The notes under the pieces are model-generated. The model searched no databases. It saw nothing but the letters and a program-made list of their open reading frames with translations, and had not been told where the DNA came from. DNA of 64,000 nucleotides from NCBI RefSeq assembly GCF_947502065.1, contig NZ_CANMYE010000004.1:310001-374000 (forward strand), in the 5' to 3' direction. Positions 1 through 10,124 of this stretch are shown here, in pieces; positions within the stretch are counted from its first letter, which is position 1; each line of letters begins with the position of its first letter. This stretch comes from an uncultured Pseudoteredinibacter sp. (GTDB lineage Bacteria > Pseudomonadota > Gammaproteobacteria > Pseudomonadales > Cellvibrionaceae). The position numbers and the translations under genes are program-made.

Positions 1-302
1 TGGGGTGTTATCGGATGCTGACATACTGATCAAACTACTGGAATTTGGCTGGGACTGTACCTGCCACATAGACAAATGCCAAGCTCGATATCAACAGCCT
101 GTTATTTTTCAACAGCTTTTGCTCTCTAGAGAGCAATAATGCCTCTCTAGCGGTAGCCAGCATACAATAAGCCAAGTAGAATCGACGGTTTGCCAAAGCT
201 GCTGACGAGCACCTTCAGCGGCACTAAAAACAACAATATAATGCCGGCGAATATCTCATTTTCCGGCCGCTTGTAGACAAGATAAATTGGGTTTCGAACT
301 GC
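1..302. other. Intergenic region upstream of lptD
   Basis: No convincing gene is seen here. Positions 119-136 hold a perfect 18-base palindrome, TTGCTCTCTAGAGAGCAA. A short stretch at about 103-116 (TTTTTCAACAGC) resembles the right end of the MITE-like element at 55487-55634. A minus-strand ATG at 24 reads eight codons to the window edge. By synteny with Pseudomonas it could be the first codons of amgK, the sugar kinase usually divergent from lptD, but eight codons cannot establish this. Confidence 0.5.
214..242 (+). promoter_or_regulatory. Candidate lptD promoter
   Basis: A perfect -10 hexamer TATAAT lies at 237-242, preceded after 17 bases by a weak -35 TTCAGC at 214-219. It is about 60 bases upstream of the lptD start. 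The -10 is seen directly; its use is inferred. Confidence 0.4.
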
Positions 303-3104
303 ATGGCTAAATCTCGCCAACCATTTAGCGCAAGCGATAAGCGCTTTGCCACTCCTGTCCTTGGCCATAAATCAGCACTTGCTGTCGCCATTGCTCTAAT
401 CAGTAGCGGAGCCGCTCACTGGGCCGCTGCTCAAGAAGACAGTCCTTTATGGGATTGCCAAGCAATCGATGGGAACTGGGCTTGTGAAGCTAAACCTAAC
501 CCAGAAAGCTACCAGCGCCCCCAGCGCAGCAATGTCTTTTTAGGCGGTTCAAAAGGCCCCGCAGGCAGTGCCGATGCTACATCCGTGCGCAGTTACCACC
601 CACTGGACTGGGTAAATCAAGAGCAACTCTCTGAAGAACAACGCCAAAAGCTAAGCCCTGGCTGCTGCGGCGCTTTTGTAGAGCCAATGCGAGAAGATGA
701 AGAAGCCCAACTTGATCCCGATAACGCACCGCTTCGCCTCTCCGCCGATTCGACCGAAGCCATGCAAGAAACCAGCGCCACCTTGGAAGGTGACGTAAAG
801 ATGATTCAAGGCTACCGCCAACTAGAAGCCGATCGAGCTATGGTTGATCGTGGAACCAGTACAGCAGAATTAGATGGCAATATCCGTTTGCGTGAACCAG
901 GCGTCTTGATTAAGGGCGATGCCATGGATATGGATATGGACACCGGAGAAGCTAAGGTCCATAACGCCCAGTATGTACTTCATCAACAAGGTATTCATGG
1001 TAGCGCAGGTCAAATCAGCCGATTGCAAGATAAAACCCTAGAGATGACCGAGGCCAGTTACTCTCAATGTGAGCCCGAAGATCCATCTTGGCTTTTGCAA
1101 GGCGCCAGGGTCCACATCGATCCTAAGACTGAGGTCGGAACCGCTAGAGACATTGTTCTACGCGTCAAAGGTGTGCCCGTTTTTTACACCCCCTATTTGC
1201 AATTTCCAGTAGGCGACAAACGTAAGTCAGGCCTATTATTCCCATCGATTAGTTCTGGCGATAGCGGCGGTATAGATTTGGCCGTGCCTTACTATCTTAA
1301 CCTTGCGCCAAATTACGACATGACGCTAACTCCGCGCTATATCAATGATCGCGGTTTTATGCTGGAAACAGAACTGCGCCACCTCAATCAGTATTTTGAA
1401 ACCGAAGCAGATATTGCCTACTTAGCCAAAGACGAAGGCGGTAACGACAGGGACAATCAGCGCCTAGTTAACGAAGGTATTATCAGCGAGGGTCAAGCAA
1501 GCCCTTATCTGGATGAAGATCGCTGGTTAGTCGGCGTAGAGCAAAAAGGTCGCGGCCAGTCTTGGTATTCCCGTATCGACTACACACAAGTAAGTGATCG
1601 TGACTACCTTCGCGATTTAGATACCGCCAGCCTTTCACTCAACAGCGTGAGCGACCTTCGCCAATTAGCATTAGCCGGATACCGCCTAGATAACTGGGAT
1701 GTATCGGTAAAAGCCGAAAAATTTCAAACGATTGTAAATGGCCTAGAATCACCCTATAAGCAATTGCCGACAATCCGAGCGATTGGCAATTATCAATGGG
1801 GTGATTTCAGTGCAGAGCTGTTAAACGAATACAGCCGTTTTGACCACAGCGATAAAGACCGCAATAACAACCGAATTATTGGTGATCGAGCTCGCCTAGA
1901 TTATCGTTTGAGCTGGGATCAACAGTGGGCCTGGGGTTATATTCGCCCAATGATAGGAGCGCGCGCACTTTCCTATCAGCTTGATGATATTAATTTAAAA
2001 GACGGTATCAATGAGAGCCCTAATGCAGCGGCGGCAATGGCCGGATTTGATAGCACCATCTATTTCGAGCGCCAAGGCAATCTGTTTGGTAAAAACTACA
2101 AGCAGACCTTTGAGCCACGCTTGTTCTATTTCTATAGCGATCATGCCGATCAGGATGAGTTCTATAACCTAACCTTGGGCGGCGCCGACATAGACTTCGA
2201 CACTTCTGATGCCACCGTTGGTTACAGTCAACTGTTTAGAACCAGTCGCTTTGTAGGTGCTGACCGTATTGATGATGCTAATCAGCTGTCATTGGGCCTA
2301 ACATCACGCTTTATTAATCAGCGCAGTGGCGAAGAATGGCTACGTATTAGCCTAGGGCAAATATTCTACTTTGAAGATCGCTTAGTTTCTCTAAATGGAG
2401 AATTTGGCGACCTAAGCAATTCCGAGGAGCTACGTCAGCAACTTACTGCCCAGCTTTCATCAAGCAATATTGCAGAGCGCATAAGCGCAAGAAGACAGCT
2501 AGACAGACTCGAAAGGCAGATCGGCGATCAATCTGAATACGCTTTCTTGCTCAGTGGCAGCCTATCGCAAACCCTACGCTACGGCTTGGATTTAACCTGG
2601 CGCCAGTACGATGATCGCTTAGAGCGAGGCAATGCTTATATCCGCTATATGGATGATGAAGCACGGGTATTTAACTTAAGTTATCGCTATGATCGCAATT
2701 ATGGCCAGCTAGATAGTAATGATTTTAACAATAATGGCATCAGCAACGAGCTGCTCGATAATGATATTGAACAGGCCGATGTATCCTTTATTTGGCCAGT
2801 TTCCGATAGCTGGAGCCTAATCGGCCGGGGCAATTACGATGTCACCAATAGCCGGGAACTTGAGACCTTAGCTGGGTTCGAATATAACAGCTGCTGCTAC
2901 CGTATTCGCCTTGTAGGACGTCGCTGGATCGACAACTTCTTGGCCACCCAAGGTACGCTGGTGGACCAGCAAGTTCAGGAAGACAGCGGTATCTTTTTTG
3001 AAATTCAACTTAAAGGCCTAGGTGGTACCGGTAAACGCTTAAGCAGCATCTTGAAAGATGCAATCTACGGCTATCAGCAACGCGAAGAAATGTTTGGGAA
3101 CTAA
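303..3104 (+). CDS. lptD: LPS-assembly protein LptD (OstA/Imp)
   Basis: Outer-membrane beta-barrel that with the lipoprotein LptE inserts lipopolysaccharide into the outer leaflet. The 933-residue product starts with a signal peptide (about 1-43, AAA before Gln44). An OstA/LptA-like periplasmic jelly-roll domain follows (about 140-300), then a long beta-barrel to the C terminus. The family's adjacent C-terminal cysteines are present as Cys864-Cys865 (NSCCYRIRL). N-terminal cysteines occur at about residues 51 and 60, with an extra CC pair near 120, so inter-domain disulfides as in E. coli are plausible. It heads the lptD-surA-pdxA-rsmA-apaG-apaH cluster; surA starts five bases after its stop. 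SurA is the chaperone that folds LptD, so the order is functional as well as conserved. Confidence 0.96.
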   Translation: MAKSRQPFSASDKRFATPVLGHKSALAVAIALISSGAAHWAAAQEDSPLWDCQAIDGNWACEAKPNPESYQRPQRSNVFLGGSKGPAGSADATSVRSYHPLDWVNQEQLSEEQRQKLSPGCCGAFVEPMREDEEAQLDPDNAPLRLSADSTEAMQETSATLEGDVKMIQGYRQLEADRAMVDRGTSTAELDGNIRLREPGVLIKGDAMDMDMDTGEAKVHNAQYVLHQQGIHGSAGQISRLQDKTLEMTEASYSQCEPEDPSWLLQGARVHIDPKTEVGTARDIVLRVKGVPVFYTPYLQFPVGDKRKSGLLFPSISSGDSGGIDLAVPYYLNLAPNYDMTLTPRYINDRGFMLETELRHLNQYFETEADIAYLAKDEGGNDRDNQRLVNEGIISEGQASPYLDEDRWLVGVEQKGRGQSWYSRIDYTQVSDRDYLRDLDTASLSLNSVSDLRQLALAGYRLDNWDVSVKAEKFQTIVNGLESPYKQLPTIRAIGNYQWGDFSAELLNEYSRFDHSDKDRNNNRIIGDRARLDYRLSWDQQWAWGYIRPMIGARALSYQLDDINLKDGINESPNAAAAMAGFDSTIYFERQGNLFGKNYKQTFEPRLFYFYSDHADQDEFYNLTLGGADIDFDTSDATVGYSQLFRTSRFVGADRIDDANQLSLGLTSRFINQRSGEEWLRISLGQIFYFEDRLVSLNGEFGDLSNSEELRQQLTAQLSSSNIAERISARRQLDRLERQIGDQSEYAFLLSGSLSQTLRYGLDLTWRQYDDRLERGNAYIRYMDDEARVFNLSYRYDRNYGQLDSNDFNNNGISNELLDNDIEQADVSFIWPVSDSWSLIGRGNYDVTNSRELETLAGFEYNSCCYRIRLVGRRWIDNFLATQGTLVDQQVQEDSGIFFEIQLKGLGGTGKRLSSILKDAIYGYQQREEMFGN

Positions 3105-3109
3105 GAACT

Positions 3110-4417
3110 ATGATCAGCAATAAAACCGTAAAGTCATTGATAGCAGGCCTAGGCTTAAGCCTTAGCGCAGGTGCCTTCGCCCAAACTATTGCGCTTGATA
3201 AAGTAGTAGCCATTGTCGATAACGATGTCGTTATGGCCTCTGAGCTGCAGCAGCAAATGGCAATGATTAGCAAGCGCTTAGAATCGCAAAATACTGAACT
3301 ACCTCCACAAGACGTGTTGCGCGACCAAGTCTTGGAACATTTAATTCGAGAGCGTTTACAGCTTCAAATGGGGCAGCGCGCCGGAGTAGACATTAGCGAT
3401 CAAGAAATCAATCAAGCCATGGGCCGTATGGCAGCAAGCGGCGGCTTGAACATGGAACAGTTCCAACAACAGCTTTGGAGCGACGGCATGAGCATGGCGC
3501 AGTTTAAAGAACGCCTGCGCCGTGAAATGCTGATCAATCGAGTGCAAAAAGGCAGTGTTAATCGTCGTATTAATGTCAGCGACCAAGAGATTGATAATTT
3601 CCTAGAATCCCAAGAAGGTAAGTTCTGGATTTCTCCAGATTATCAGCTCGGGCACATTCTTATCGGCCTAAGCGCTGGTGCTGATGAAGAAACCGTTGAT
3701 GACGCCAAAACCAAAGCTGAAAGTCTCTCTCAGCGATTGAACGACGGCGCCAACTTTAAAGAGCTGGCCATCGCTAATTCGAACGGACAGATGGCACTGC
3801 AAGGGGGTGATTTAGGCTGGAGAAAAACCTCACAGCTGCCAAGCTTGCTGGCCGAAGCCGTACCTAATATGAAAAAAGGCGAAGTAAGTGAACCTATTCG
3901 CAGTGATGCAGGATTTCATATTCTAAAACTTTACAATCAACGCGGTGGCGAAGAAACCATCGTCGAGCAATCTAAAGTTCGCCACATTTTGGTAAAACCT
4001 TCTACAATTTTGAGCGATAAAGAAGCTTTTGAAAAAATCACCCATATTCGTGAAGAACTTGAAGCGGGTGCGGACTTCAATGAATTAGCAAAAAACCACT
4101 CCGAAGATATAGGCTCAATGTTAAGCGGTGGTGACCTCGGCTGGTCCACCCCTGGTCAGTTTGTGCCTGAGTTTGAAGCCACCATGAACGATATTGAAGT
4201 GGGTAAGGTTTCTGAACCATTTCGCAGTCAATTTGGCTGGCATATCCTTAAAGTGGATGAACGTCGCCAGCAGGATTTTACCGACACCGTTATCCGCAAT
4301 CAGGCTGCCAATATTATTCGCAAGCGCCGCTTTGAGGAAGAGCTACCCAATTGGCTACAAGAGATTCGCGATGAAGCCTATGTGGAGCTCAAAATTAACA
4401 AGATTGCTGCCAACTAA
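3110..4417 (+). CDS. surA: Periplasmic chaperone / peptidyl-prolyl isomerase SurA
   Basis: Periplasmic chaperone that escorts outer-membrane proteins, including LptD, to the Bam machinery. The 435-residue product has a signal peptide (1-24, cleavage in AFA-Q), a SurA N-terminal chaperone domain (about 25-150) and two parvulin PpiC domains (about 177-280 and 287-385), each carrying the GGDLGW motif. A C-terminal helix completes the core domain. The length matches E. coli SurA (428). It starts five bases after lptD and eight bases before pdxA, so co-transcription and translational coupling are likely. Confidence 0.96.
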   Translation: MISNKTVKSLIAGLGLSLSAGAFAQTIALDKVVAIVDNDVVMASELQQQMAMISKRLESQNTELPPQDVLRDQVLEHLIRERLQLQMGQRAGVDISDQEINQAMGRMAASGGLNMEQFQQQLWSDGMSMAQFKERLRREMLINRVQKGSVNRRINVSDQEIDNFLESQEGKFWISPDYQLGHILIGLSAGADEETVDDAKTKAESLSQRLNDGANFKELAIANSNGQMALQGGDLGWRKTSQLPSLLAEAVPNMKKGEVSEPIRSDAGFHILKLYNQRGGEETIVEQSKVRHILVKPSTILSDKEAFEKITHIREELEAGADFNELAKNHSEDIGSMLSGGDLGWSTPGQFVPEFEATMNDIEVGKVSEPFRSQFGWHILKVDERRQQDFTDTVIRNQAANIIRKRRFEEELPNWLQEIRDEAYVELKINKIAAN

Positions 4418-4425
4418 ACGCTAAA

Positions 4426-5403
4426 ATGAGCAAGCGTATTGCTATTACTCCGGGCGAGCCCGCAGGCATTGGCCCGGATTTACTCCTGCAATTTATCCAG
4501 CAAGCGCAGCAGCAACAATTAATTGCCATAGCGTGCCCTAAGCTTTTGCAAGCTCGGGCGGCAGATTTGAATCTAGAGCTCAAGCTTGAGCTCTTTGACC
4601 CTGAAGCCTCGTTCTCAGCTAATCAAGCAACTCAGCTATTCTATCTACCCCAAGACTGCCCAAACCCCAGCGCAGGAAAGCTAGATCCCTCTAATGCTAA
4701 TTACGTCCTGCAGTGTTTAGATAGCGCGATCGATGGCTGCCGTAACAAGATCTTTGATGCCATGGTTACCGGCCCAGTACATAAGGGCAATATAAACGAC
4801 GCCGGCATTCGCTTTAGTGGCCACACAGAATACCTGCAAGACAAATGCAAGGTCGATAAGGTGGTCATGATGTTAGCCACTGAAGGACTTAAGGTCGCCC
4901 TCGCCACTACGCATCTGCCGCTCAAAGACGTAGCAGCATCCATCACCAAAGACAGCCTTAGCCGAGTTATTGAAATTCTGGTGAACGATTTACAAACTGA
5001 TTTCGGTCTAGCCAAGCCACGCGTCCTAATCTGTGGCCTAAACCCACACGCTGGCGAAGGTGGTCATATGGGACGCGAGGAAATAGAGCTAATAGAACCA
5101 GTTTTAAAATCTTTAGATCTACAGGCCGATCTAATTGGCCCACTGCCTGCTGATACTCTTTTCACCCCCAAATACCTAGATAATGCCGATGCGGTCCTGG
5201 CCATGTATCACGATCAGGGCCTGCCTGTGTTAAAATTTAAGGGTTTTGGACAAGCAGCGAACATCACCTTAGGCCTACCTATCATCCGCACATCAGTGGA
5301 TCATGGCACCGCCATCGACTTAGCTGCTAGTGGCAAAGCGGATACCGGCAGCCTAGCTACCGCCATCCAATACGCCTGCCACATGAGCCAAGCTAGAATT
5401 TAA
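4426..5403 (+). CDS. pdxA: 4-hydroxythreonine-4-phosphate dehydrogenase
   Basis: Cytoplasmic NAD-dependent enzyme of de novo pyridoxal phosphate synthesis. It oxidises 4-phospho-hydroxythreonine to a product condensed by PdxJ with deoxyxylulose phosphate. The 325-residue sequence has the family signatures ITPGEPAGIGPD at the start, GPVHKGNIND (substrate-binding His), LNPHAGEGG and MYHDQGLPVLK. The conserved histidines in HTEYL, NPHAGE and YHDQG are the metal ligands of the family. It lies between surA and rsmA in the order typical of gammaproteobacteria. No unusual feature was seen. Confidence 0.95.
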   Translation: MSKRIAITPGEPAGIGPDLLLQFIQQAQQQQLIAIACPKLLQARAADLNLELKLELFDPEASFSANQATQLFYLPQDCPNPSAGKLDPSNANYVLQCLDSAIDGCRNKIFDAMVTGPVHKGNINDAGIRFSGHTEYLQDKCKVDKVVMMLATEGLKVALATTHLPLKDVAASITKDSLSRVIEILVNDLQTDFGLAKPRVLICGLNPHAGEGGHMGREEIELIEPVLKSLDLQADLIGPLPADTLFTPKYLDNADAVLAMYHDQGLPVLKFKGFGQAANITLGLPIIRTSVDHGTAIDLAASGKADTGSLATAIQYACHMSQARI

Positions 5404-5443
5404 CGCGCCATAATATAGGCGCAAAGAGATAAGGCATAAAACT

Positions 5444-6244
5444 GTGGACCCTTTTTCCCATAAAGCCCGAAAGCGCTTTGGTCAAAACTTTCTAAGCGAC
5501 CCAGGTATTATTCAAAGAATTGTTAGCTCAATTGCGCCACGTGAAGATGACAATATTGTCGAAATCGGTCCAGGTAAAGGGGCGATCACCGCTCTCTTGT
5601 TAGAGGCATGCCCAAAACTCAATGTAGTTGAACTTGACCGGGATTTAATCCCTATTCTGCTGGCCCAGTTTGCAGTATTTAAGGACTTTAAAATTCACCA
5701 AGCTGACGCTCTAAAGTTTGATTTTGCCAGCTTGGCAGAGGACAAGCCGCTCAGAATTGTCGGCAATCTGCCTTATAACATTTCAACACCACTAATCTTT
5801 CACCTATTAAGCTATCATGGCAAAGTGCAAGATATGCACTTCATGCTACAAAAGGAAGTGGTGGAAAGAATGGCCGCGGTACCTGGGCAAAAATCCTACG
5901 GCCGCTTAGGAATTATGGTGCAGTACTACTGCCAAGTTGAGAATCTTTTCTTGGTACCTCCTGAGTGTTTTCAGCCTCAACCGAAAGTAGATTCGGCGAT
6001 TGTTAGACTCAGGCCTTTTCAAGAACTGCCCTACCCCGCTAAGGACGTCAAACTCTTAGAGCGCGTGGTGAACGTTGCCTTTCAGCAACGTCGTAAAACT
6101 TTACGAAATGGCCTAAAGCAACTTGCCAACAGCGAGCAGTTAGATGCTTTAAAGACCGACATTTCCGTACGTGCTGAAAATCTAAGCGTCGAACAATTTG
6201 TCGCTCTTAGCGACGAGCTATTAGATCTTGGCGTTAAAATTTAA
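5444..6244 (+). CDS. rsmA: 16S rRNA dimethyladenosine transferase
   Basis: SAM-dependent enzyme (KsgA) that dimethylates two adjacent adenines in helix 45 of 16S rRNA, a late checkpoint in 30S biogenesis. The 266-residue product shows RFGQNFLSD at the N terminus, the SAM loop EIGPGKGAIT, the catalytic NLPYNIS motif, and the C-terminal PQPKVDSAIVRL and FQQRRKTLRNGL segments. The start is GTG at 5444, the only codon preserving the usual HKARKRFGQNF N terminus. It continues the lptD cluster. Confidence 0.95.
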   Translation: MDPFSHKARKRFGQNFLSDPGIIQRIVSSIAPREDDNIVEIGPGKGAITALLLEACPKLNVVELDRDLIPILLAQFAVFKDFKIHQADALKFDFASLAEDKPLRIVGNLPYNISTPLIFHLLSYHGKVQDMHFMLQKEVVERMAAVPGQKSYGRLGIMVQYYCQVENLFLVPPECFQPQPKVDSAIVRLRPFQELPYPAKDVKLLERVVNVAFQQRRKTLRNGLKQLANSEQLDALKTDISVRAENLSVEQFVALSDELLDLGVKI

Positions 6245-6259
6245 ATATTGAATCCAAAC

Positions 6260-6628
6260 ATGACAGAAATTGAAATCCAGACCAAGCCGATTTATATTGC
6301 CGAGCAATCCAAGCCGGAAGAGCCGCGTTACGTATTCTCCTACACTATTCGCATCACCAATCATGGGCAGCAGGCAGCTCAACTGCTAAGCCGCCACTGG
6401 CGCATACTCGACGAAAACGAACAACTACAAGAGGTTCGCGGCATCGGTGTTGTTGGCGAGCAACCACGCCTTGAGCCTGGCGAATCATTTAGCTATAGCA
6501 GCGGCGTTATTATTGAGACCCCCACCGGCACGATGGAAGGCAGTTACACAATGAAACGTGATGACGGCTCACAATTTGAGGCCGACATTGCCACCTTTGC
6601 CCTTCTTCCTCCAAACGCACTGCACTGA
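6260..6628 (+). CDS. apaG: ApaG protein (Co2+/Mg2+ efflux-associated)
   Basis: Small all-beta protein (122 residues from this start) of the ApaG family. In enterobacteria it is linked to cobalt resistance and magnesium efflux; its biochemical role is not settled. The conserved core YIAEQSKPEEPRYVFSYTI and the Gly-rich IGVVGEQPRLEPGESF are visible. ATG 6260 is preferred over an in-frame TTG at 6248, because homologues begin a few residues before the beta strand and TTG has no better ribosome site. It sits between rsmA and apaH, seven bases before the latter. Confidence 0.92.
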   Translation: MTEIEIQTKPIYIAEQSKPEEPRYVFSYTIRITNHGQQAAQLLSRHWRILDENEQLQEVRGIGVVGEQPRLEPGESFSYSSGVIIETPTGTMEGSYTMKRDDGSQFEADIATFALLPPNALH

Positions 6629-6635
6629 GGCAAAC

Positions 6636-7448
6636 ATGGCCACATACGCTGTCGGTGATATCCAAGGCTGTTTGACACCATTATTGAACCTACTAGAGCA
6701 AATAGACTTTGACCCCACAATAGACAAGTTGTGGGTCGCCGGCGATTTAATCAACCGAGGCCCGCAGTCGCTAGAAACTTTACGCTTCATCCGCAAGCTT
6801 GGTGATAGCGCCGTCATCGTACTAGGCAATCATGATTTAAGCTTTCTTGCTATCGCCGAAGGCTTTCATGCGATGCGAGATGGCGACACTGTCGAAGAGA
6901 TTTTACGAGCGCCAGATTGTGATGAGCTTTGTTATTGGCTGCGCCAACAAAAGCTTGTTCATCACGACCCCGATCTTGCTTTCACTATGGTTCACGCCGG
7001 CATCCCTCCGCAATGGTCAATAAAAAAAGCCCTGCGTCGTTCAGCGGAAGTGGAAGCCGTACTAAAAGACGATGATCGTTATCAAGATTTTTTACTGCAT
7101 ATGTTTGGCAGCGAGCCCAGACAGTGGAATAAATCTTTAAGCGGCAATGATCGCTTGCGCATTATCACCAATTACTTTACTCGCATGCGCTTCTGTGACG
7201 CCGACGGCCAACTGGAGTTTCAAGCCAAATCAGGCCCTGAATCAGCACCAAAAGGCTTTAAACCCTGGTATAAGCTAAAAAATCGCAAAGCAGGCGCAGA
7301 TAAAATTGTATTTGGACACTGGGCTGCATTACAAGGCTACGCAGACGCTGATCATGTTTTTGCTCTAGATACCGGCTGCGTCTGGGGCGGCAATCTAACG
7401 GTAATGTGTTTAGAAGATCAAACCCGGTATAGCTGCTCCTGCGATTAG
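6636..7448 (+). CDS. apaH: Symmetrical diadenosine tetraphosphatase
   Basis: Hydrolyses Ap4A to two ADP and also removes Np4A-type caps from RNA 5' ends in E. coli. The 270-residue product is a metallophosphoesterase with VGDIQGC (residues 5-11), GDLINRGP and GNHD motifs that bind the two metals. The start at 6636 is fixed by a GAGG ribosome site overlapping the apaG stop; a longer frame from 6558 would overlap apaG and lacks homology. The TAG stop overlaps the TAA stop of the convergent ugd gene by two bases, with the coding frames sharing four (7445-7448). Confidence 0.95.
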   Translation: MATYAVGDIQGCLTPLLNLLEQIDFDPTIDKLWVAGDLINRGPQSLETLRFIRKLGDSAVIVLGNHDLSFLAIAEGFHAMRDGDTVEEILRAPDCDELCYWLRQQKLVHHDPDLAFTMVHAGIPPQWSIKKALRRSAEVEAVLKDDDRYQDFLLHMFGSEPRQWNKSLSGNDRLRIITNYFTRMRFCDADGQLEFQAKSGPESAPKGFKPWYKLKNRKAGADKIVFGHWAALQGYADADHVFALDTGCVWGGNLTVMCLEDQTRYSCSCD

Positions 7449-8812
7449 CTAGCAACAGACAGCATAGGTACTTCCCTGCTTGGCTGAAAACTTGGTCGCC
7501 CCACCGAGTAGTAGTGAAAGCCTTCATTAGCCATTGTCATAGGGTCAAAAAGATTACGCCCATCGACAATTAGAGCCTCCTTAAGCAAATGCTTTATTTG
7601 CTCAAAGTTTGGCGACCAAAAGTTTTTCCATTCAGTGCATATCACCAAAGCATCGGCATTTTTGAGCGCCATTTCCTTGGTGCCCACCAGCATTAGATCA
7701 TCACGTTCGCCTAAAATGCGCTGACACTCATCCATAGCCTGAGGGTCGTAAGCCTGCACCTCGGCACCTGCGTCAAATAAGGAATCCATCAACTCTAGAG
7801 CTGGCGCCTCCCGCATATCATCAGTACGCGGCTTAAAAGCCAGTCCCCACAAGGCAATTCTCCGCCCCCGTAAGTCACCATTAAAGTGATCACTTAAACG
7901 CTTAAACAGCCATTGTTTTTGCTCTAGATTAATACTTTCCACTGCTGACAACAGGCTAGCGTTTTGGCCACATTGTCGCGCTGTAGCCGCTAGCGCTTTT
8001 ACATCCTTAGGAAAGCAAGAGCCACCATAACCGCAGCCAGGGTAAATAAAATGGTAACCAATACGTGGGTCCGAACCTATTCCCTGACGCACTTGCTCTA
8101 TATCCGCACCGACACGCTCCGCAATACCCGCCATTTCGTTCATGAAGCTAATTTTAGTGGCAAGCATGGCATTGGCAGCATACTTTGTTAACTCAGCAGA
8201 ACGTGTACTCATGACCATTACTCGATCATGATTCCGGTTAAAAGCGCTATACAAACGCCGCATGAGTTCTGCACTCGACTCCTTGTGGGTACCAATGACG
8301 ATCCGATCAGGCTTCATAAAGTCTTCAATTGCCGCGCCTTCTTTTAGAAATTCAGGATTGGAAAGCACATCAAAATCTAAACGAATATCGCGAAACGCTA
8401 GCTCTTCTGAAATTGCTGCATGCACTTGCTCGGCGGTACCAACAGGGACTGTAGATTTATTGACGACAATACTATTTTTCTGCATGTGGCGACCGATATC
8501 ACGAGCCACATTGATCACATGCCGAACATCTGCTGAGCCGTCTTCATCCGGTGGTGTTCCCACTGCGATAAATAGCACCTCAGCATGCTCTACCGCCGCC
8601 TTGACATCACTAGTAAAGGCCAAGCTGGCATCAGCTAAACCGTTTTTAAGAAGCTCATCTAAACCAGGTTCATAAATGGGGTTAATGCCTTTGGAAAGCT
8701 CATCAATACGCTGCCGATTGATATCCATGCACAACACTTGGTGGCCGGCCTGAGACAGGCAGGCACTGCTTACCAAACCAACATAGCCACTACCAAATAC
8801 TGTAATCTTCAT
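7445..8812 (-). CDS. ugd: UDP-glucose 6-dehydrogenase
   Basis: NAD-dependent four-electron oxidation of UDP-glucose to UDP-glucuronate, a precursor for acidic exopolysaccharide or LPS sugars. The 455-residue protein begins with the Rossmann motif FGSGYVGLV. It carries the catalytic-cysteine motif GGSCFPKD (Cys266), the Lys of AMLATK and the C-terminal NAD/UDP domain with [16 protein letters not shown] before the ATG serves as ribosome site. It lies downstream of galE on the same strand with a 131-base gap. The pair supplies UDP-sugar precursors, but no polysaccharide polymerisation genes are in the window. Confidence 0.95.
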   Translation of the reverse strand: MKITVFGSGYVGLVSSACLSQAGHQVLCMDINRQRIDELSKGINPIYEPGLDELLKNGLADASLAFTSDVKAAVEHAEVLFIAVGTPPDEDGSADVRHVINVARDIGRHMQKNSIVVNKSTVPVGTAEQVHAAISEELAFRDIRLDFDVLSNPEFLKEGAAIEDFMKPDRIVIGTHKESSAELMRRLYSAFNRNHDRVMVMSTRSAELTKYAANAMLATKISFMNEMAGIAERVGADIEQVRQGIGSDPRIGYHFIYPGCGYGGSCFPKDVKALAATARQCGQNASLLSAVESINLEQKQWLFKRLSDHFNGDLRGRRIALWGLAFKPRTDDMREAPALELMDSLFDAGAEVQAYDPQAMDECQRILGERDDLMLVGTKEMALKNADALVICTEWKNFWSPNFEQIKHLLKEALIVDGRNLFDPMTMANEGFHYYSVGRPSFQPSREVPMLSVAS

Positions 8813-8943
8813 TCCACCACCCCTGGCACAAGCGCACTATTTAGCCTTAGATAGCGCCAGTTTGCGCTTGGGGTGTGTCAGATTAGTTGCGCTTTATTGA
8901 CAAGCAGATGGCAAAAATACGACGATTTTTTTACAGGCCTAAT

Positions 8944-9960
8944 CTATTCATAACCATTAGGGTTATTCGACTGCCAACGCCAAGCATCACTAACCATTCT
9001 CTCAATGGAGTATTCGGCCTGCCAGTTAAGTTCAACCTTGGCTAGACTTGCATCAGCGAAACATGCGGCAATGTCACCTGCACGTCTTGGTGCAATATCA
9101 TAAGGAATCGTTTTACCTGATGCCCTCTCAAAAGCATTAACGATCTCAATCACAGAGTAACCATTACCCGTACCCAAGTTAAATGTGTAGCAGTCAGCTG
9201 GCTTTTCCAAAATATATTGCAAAGCGCGAACATGACCCTTTGCTAGGTCGACAACATGGATATAATCCCTGACACCTGTGCCATCGACAGTATCGTAATC
9301 ATCCCCAAAAACTTGCAGACGCTTCAATTTACCCACCGCAACTTGTGAGACGTAAGGTAATAAATTATTGGGAATGCCATTTGGATCTTCACCGATTCTT
9401 CCTGAGTGATGAGCACCAATTGGATTGAAATATCGCAATAAGCAAACTTTGAATGGATTTTTCGGTGCGCGACATAAGTCTCGGCTAATATCCTCAACCA
9501 TCAGCTTACTCGCTCCATAAGGATTGGTGGTGCGTGTCGGTGCCGACTCATTGATCGGCACCGTATCTGGGTCGCCATAAACCGTCGCCGAAGAGCTAAA
9601 TATAAAATTATGCACCCCTTGCTGTTCCATCAACTCTAGCAACACCATTGTTCCGGAGACATTATTCTGATAATAATTGAGGGGCTGCTCACATGACTCG
9701 CCAACAGCTTTTAAGCCAGCAAAGTGAATTACGGCTGCAAATTTATGCTTCGCAAATACTTCTGACAAAGCCAGCTTATCCTGTACATCAACGCGATAAA
9801 AATCGAATTTTTTAGAACACAGGTCATTAACACGCTGCAGCGCTTCATTTTTGCTATTACTAAGATTATCAACGATGACAGGATTAAAGCCTGCTTCATG
9901 CAGCTCAATAACAGCATGACTGCCAATATAACCTGCACCACCGGTTACCAGAATATCCAT
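8944..9960 (-). CDS. galE: UDP-glucose 4-epimerase
   Basis: Interconverts UDP-glucose and UDP-galactose through a transient 4-keto intermediate on tightly bound NAD. The 338-residue short-chain-dehydrogenase-type protein has TGGAGYIGSH at the N terminus, Ser124 in FSSSATVYG, and the catalytic Tyr148-x3-Lys152 (YGASK). These match the E. coli positions within one residue. Its length equals E. coli GalE. A GGAAGG ribosome site precedes the ATG. With ugd it forms a UDP-sugar pair. Confidence 0.95.
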   Translation of the reverse strand: MDILVTGGAGYIGSHAVIELHEAGFNPVIVDNLSNSKNEALQRVNDLCSKKFDFYRVDVQDKLALSEVFAKHKFAAVIHFAGLKAVGESCEQPLNYYQNNVSGTMVLLELMEQQGVHNFIFSSSATVYGDPDTVPINESAPTRTTNPYGASKLMVEDISRDLCRAPKNPFKVCLLRYFNPIGAHHSGRIGEDPNGIPNNLLPYVSQVAVGKLKRLQVFGDDYDTVDGTGVRDYIHVVDLAKGHVRALQYILEKPADCYTFNLGTGNGYSVIEIVNAFERASGKTIPYDIAPRRAGDIAACFADASLAKVELNWQAEYSIERMVSDAWRWQSNNPNGYE

Positions 9961-10124
9961 TTCCTTCCCCCAGATTTAAAAAGGCCACATTATGTCATAG
10001 ATAGCTTGCGGGCAAACACTAGCGCTCAATCCAAGGGGAAGTTTTAGCTTAATGTGAATAAGCAAGAATCTAGAGCTCAGAAAAGAGCCCTAGAGGACAA
10101 GTAGCTACTGCAATCAAAGCGCTG

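Noticed and set aside
1-24. Possible amgK start on the minus strand
   Set aside because: Only eight codons are visible and the ribosome site is poor; synteny alone is not enough.
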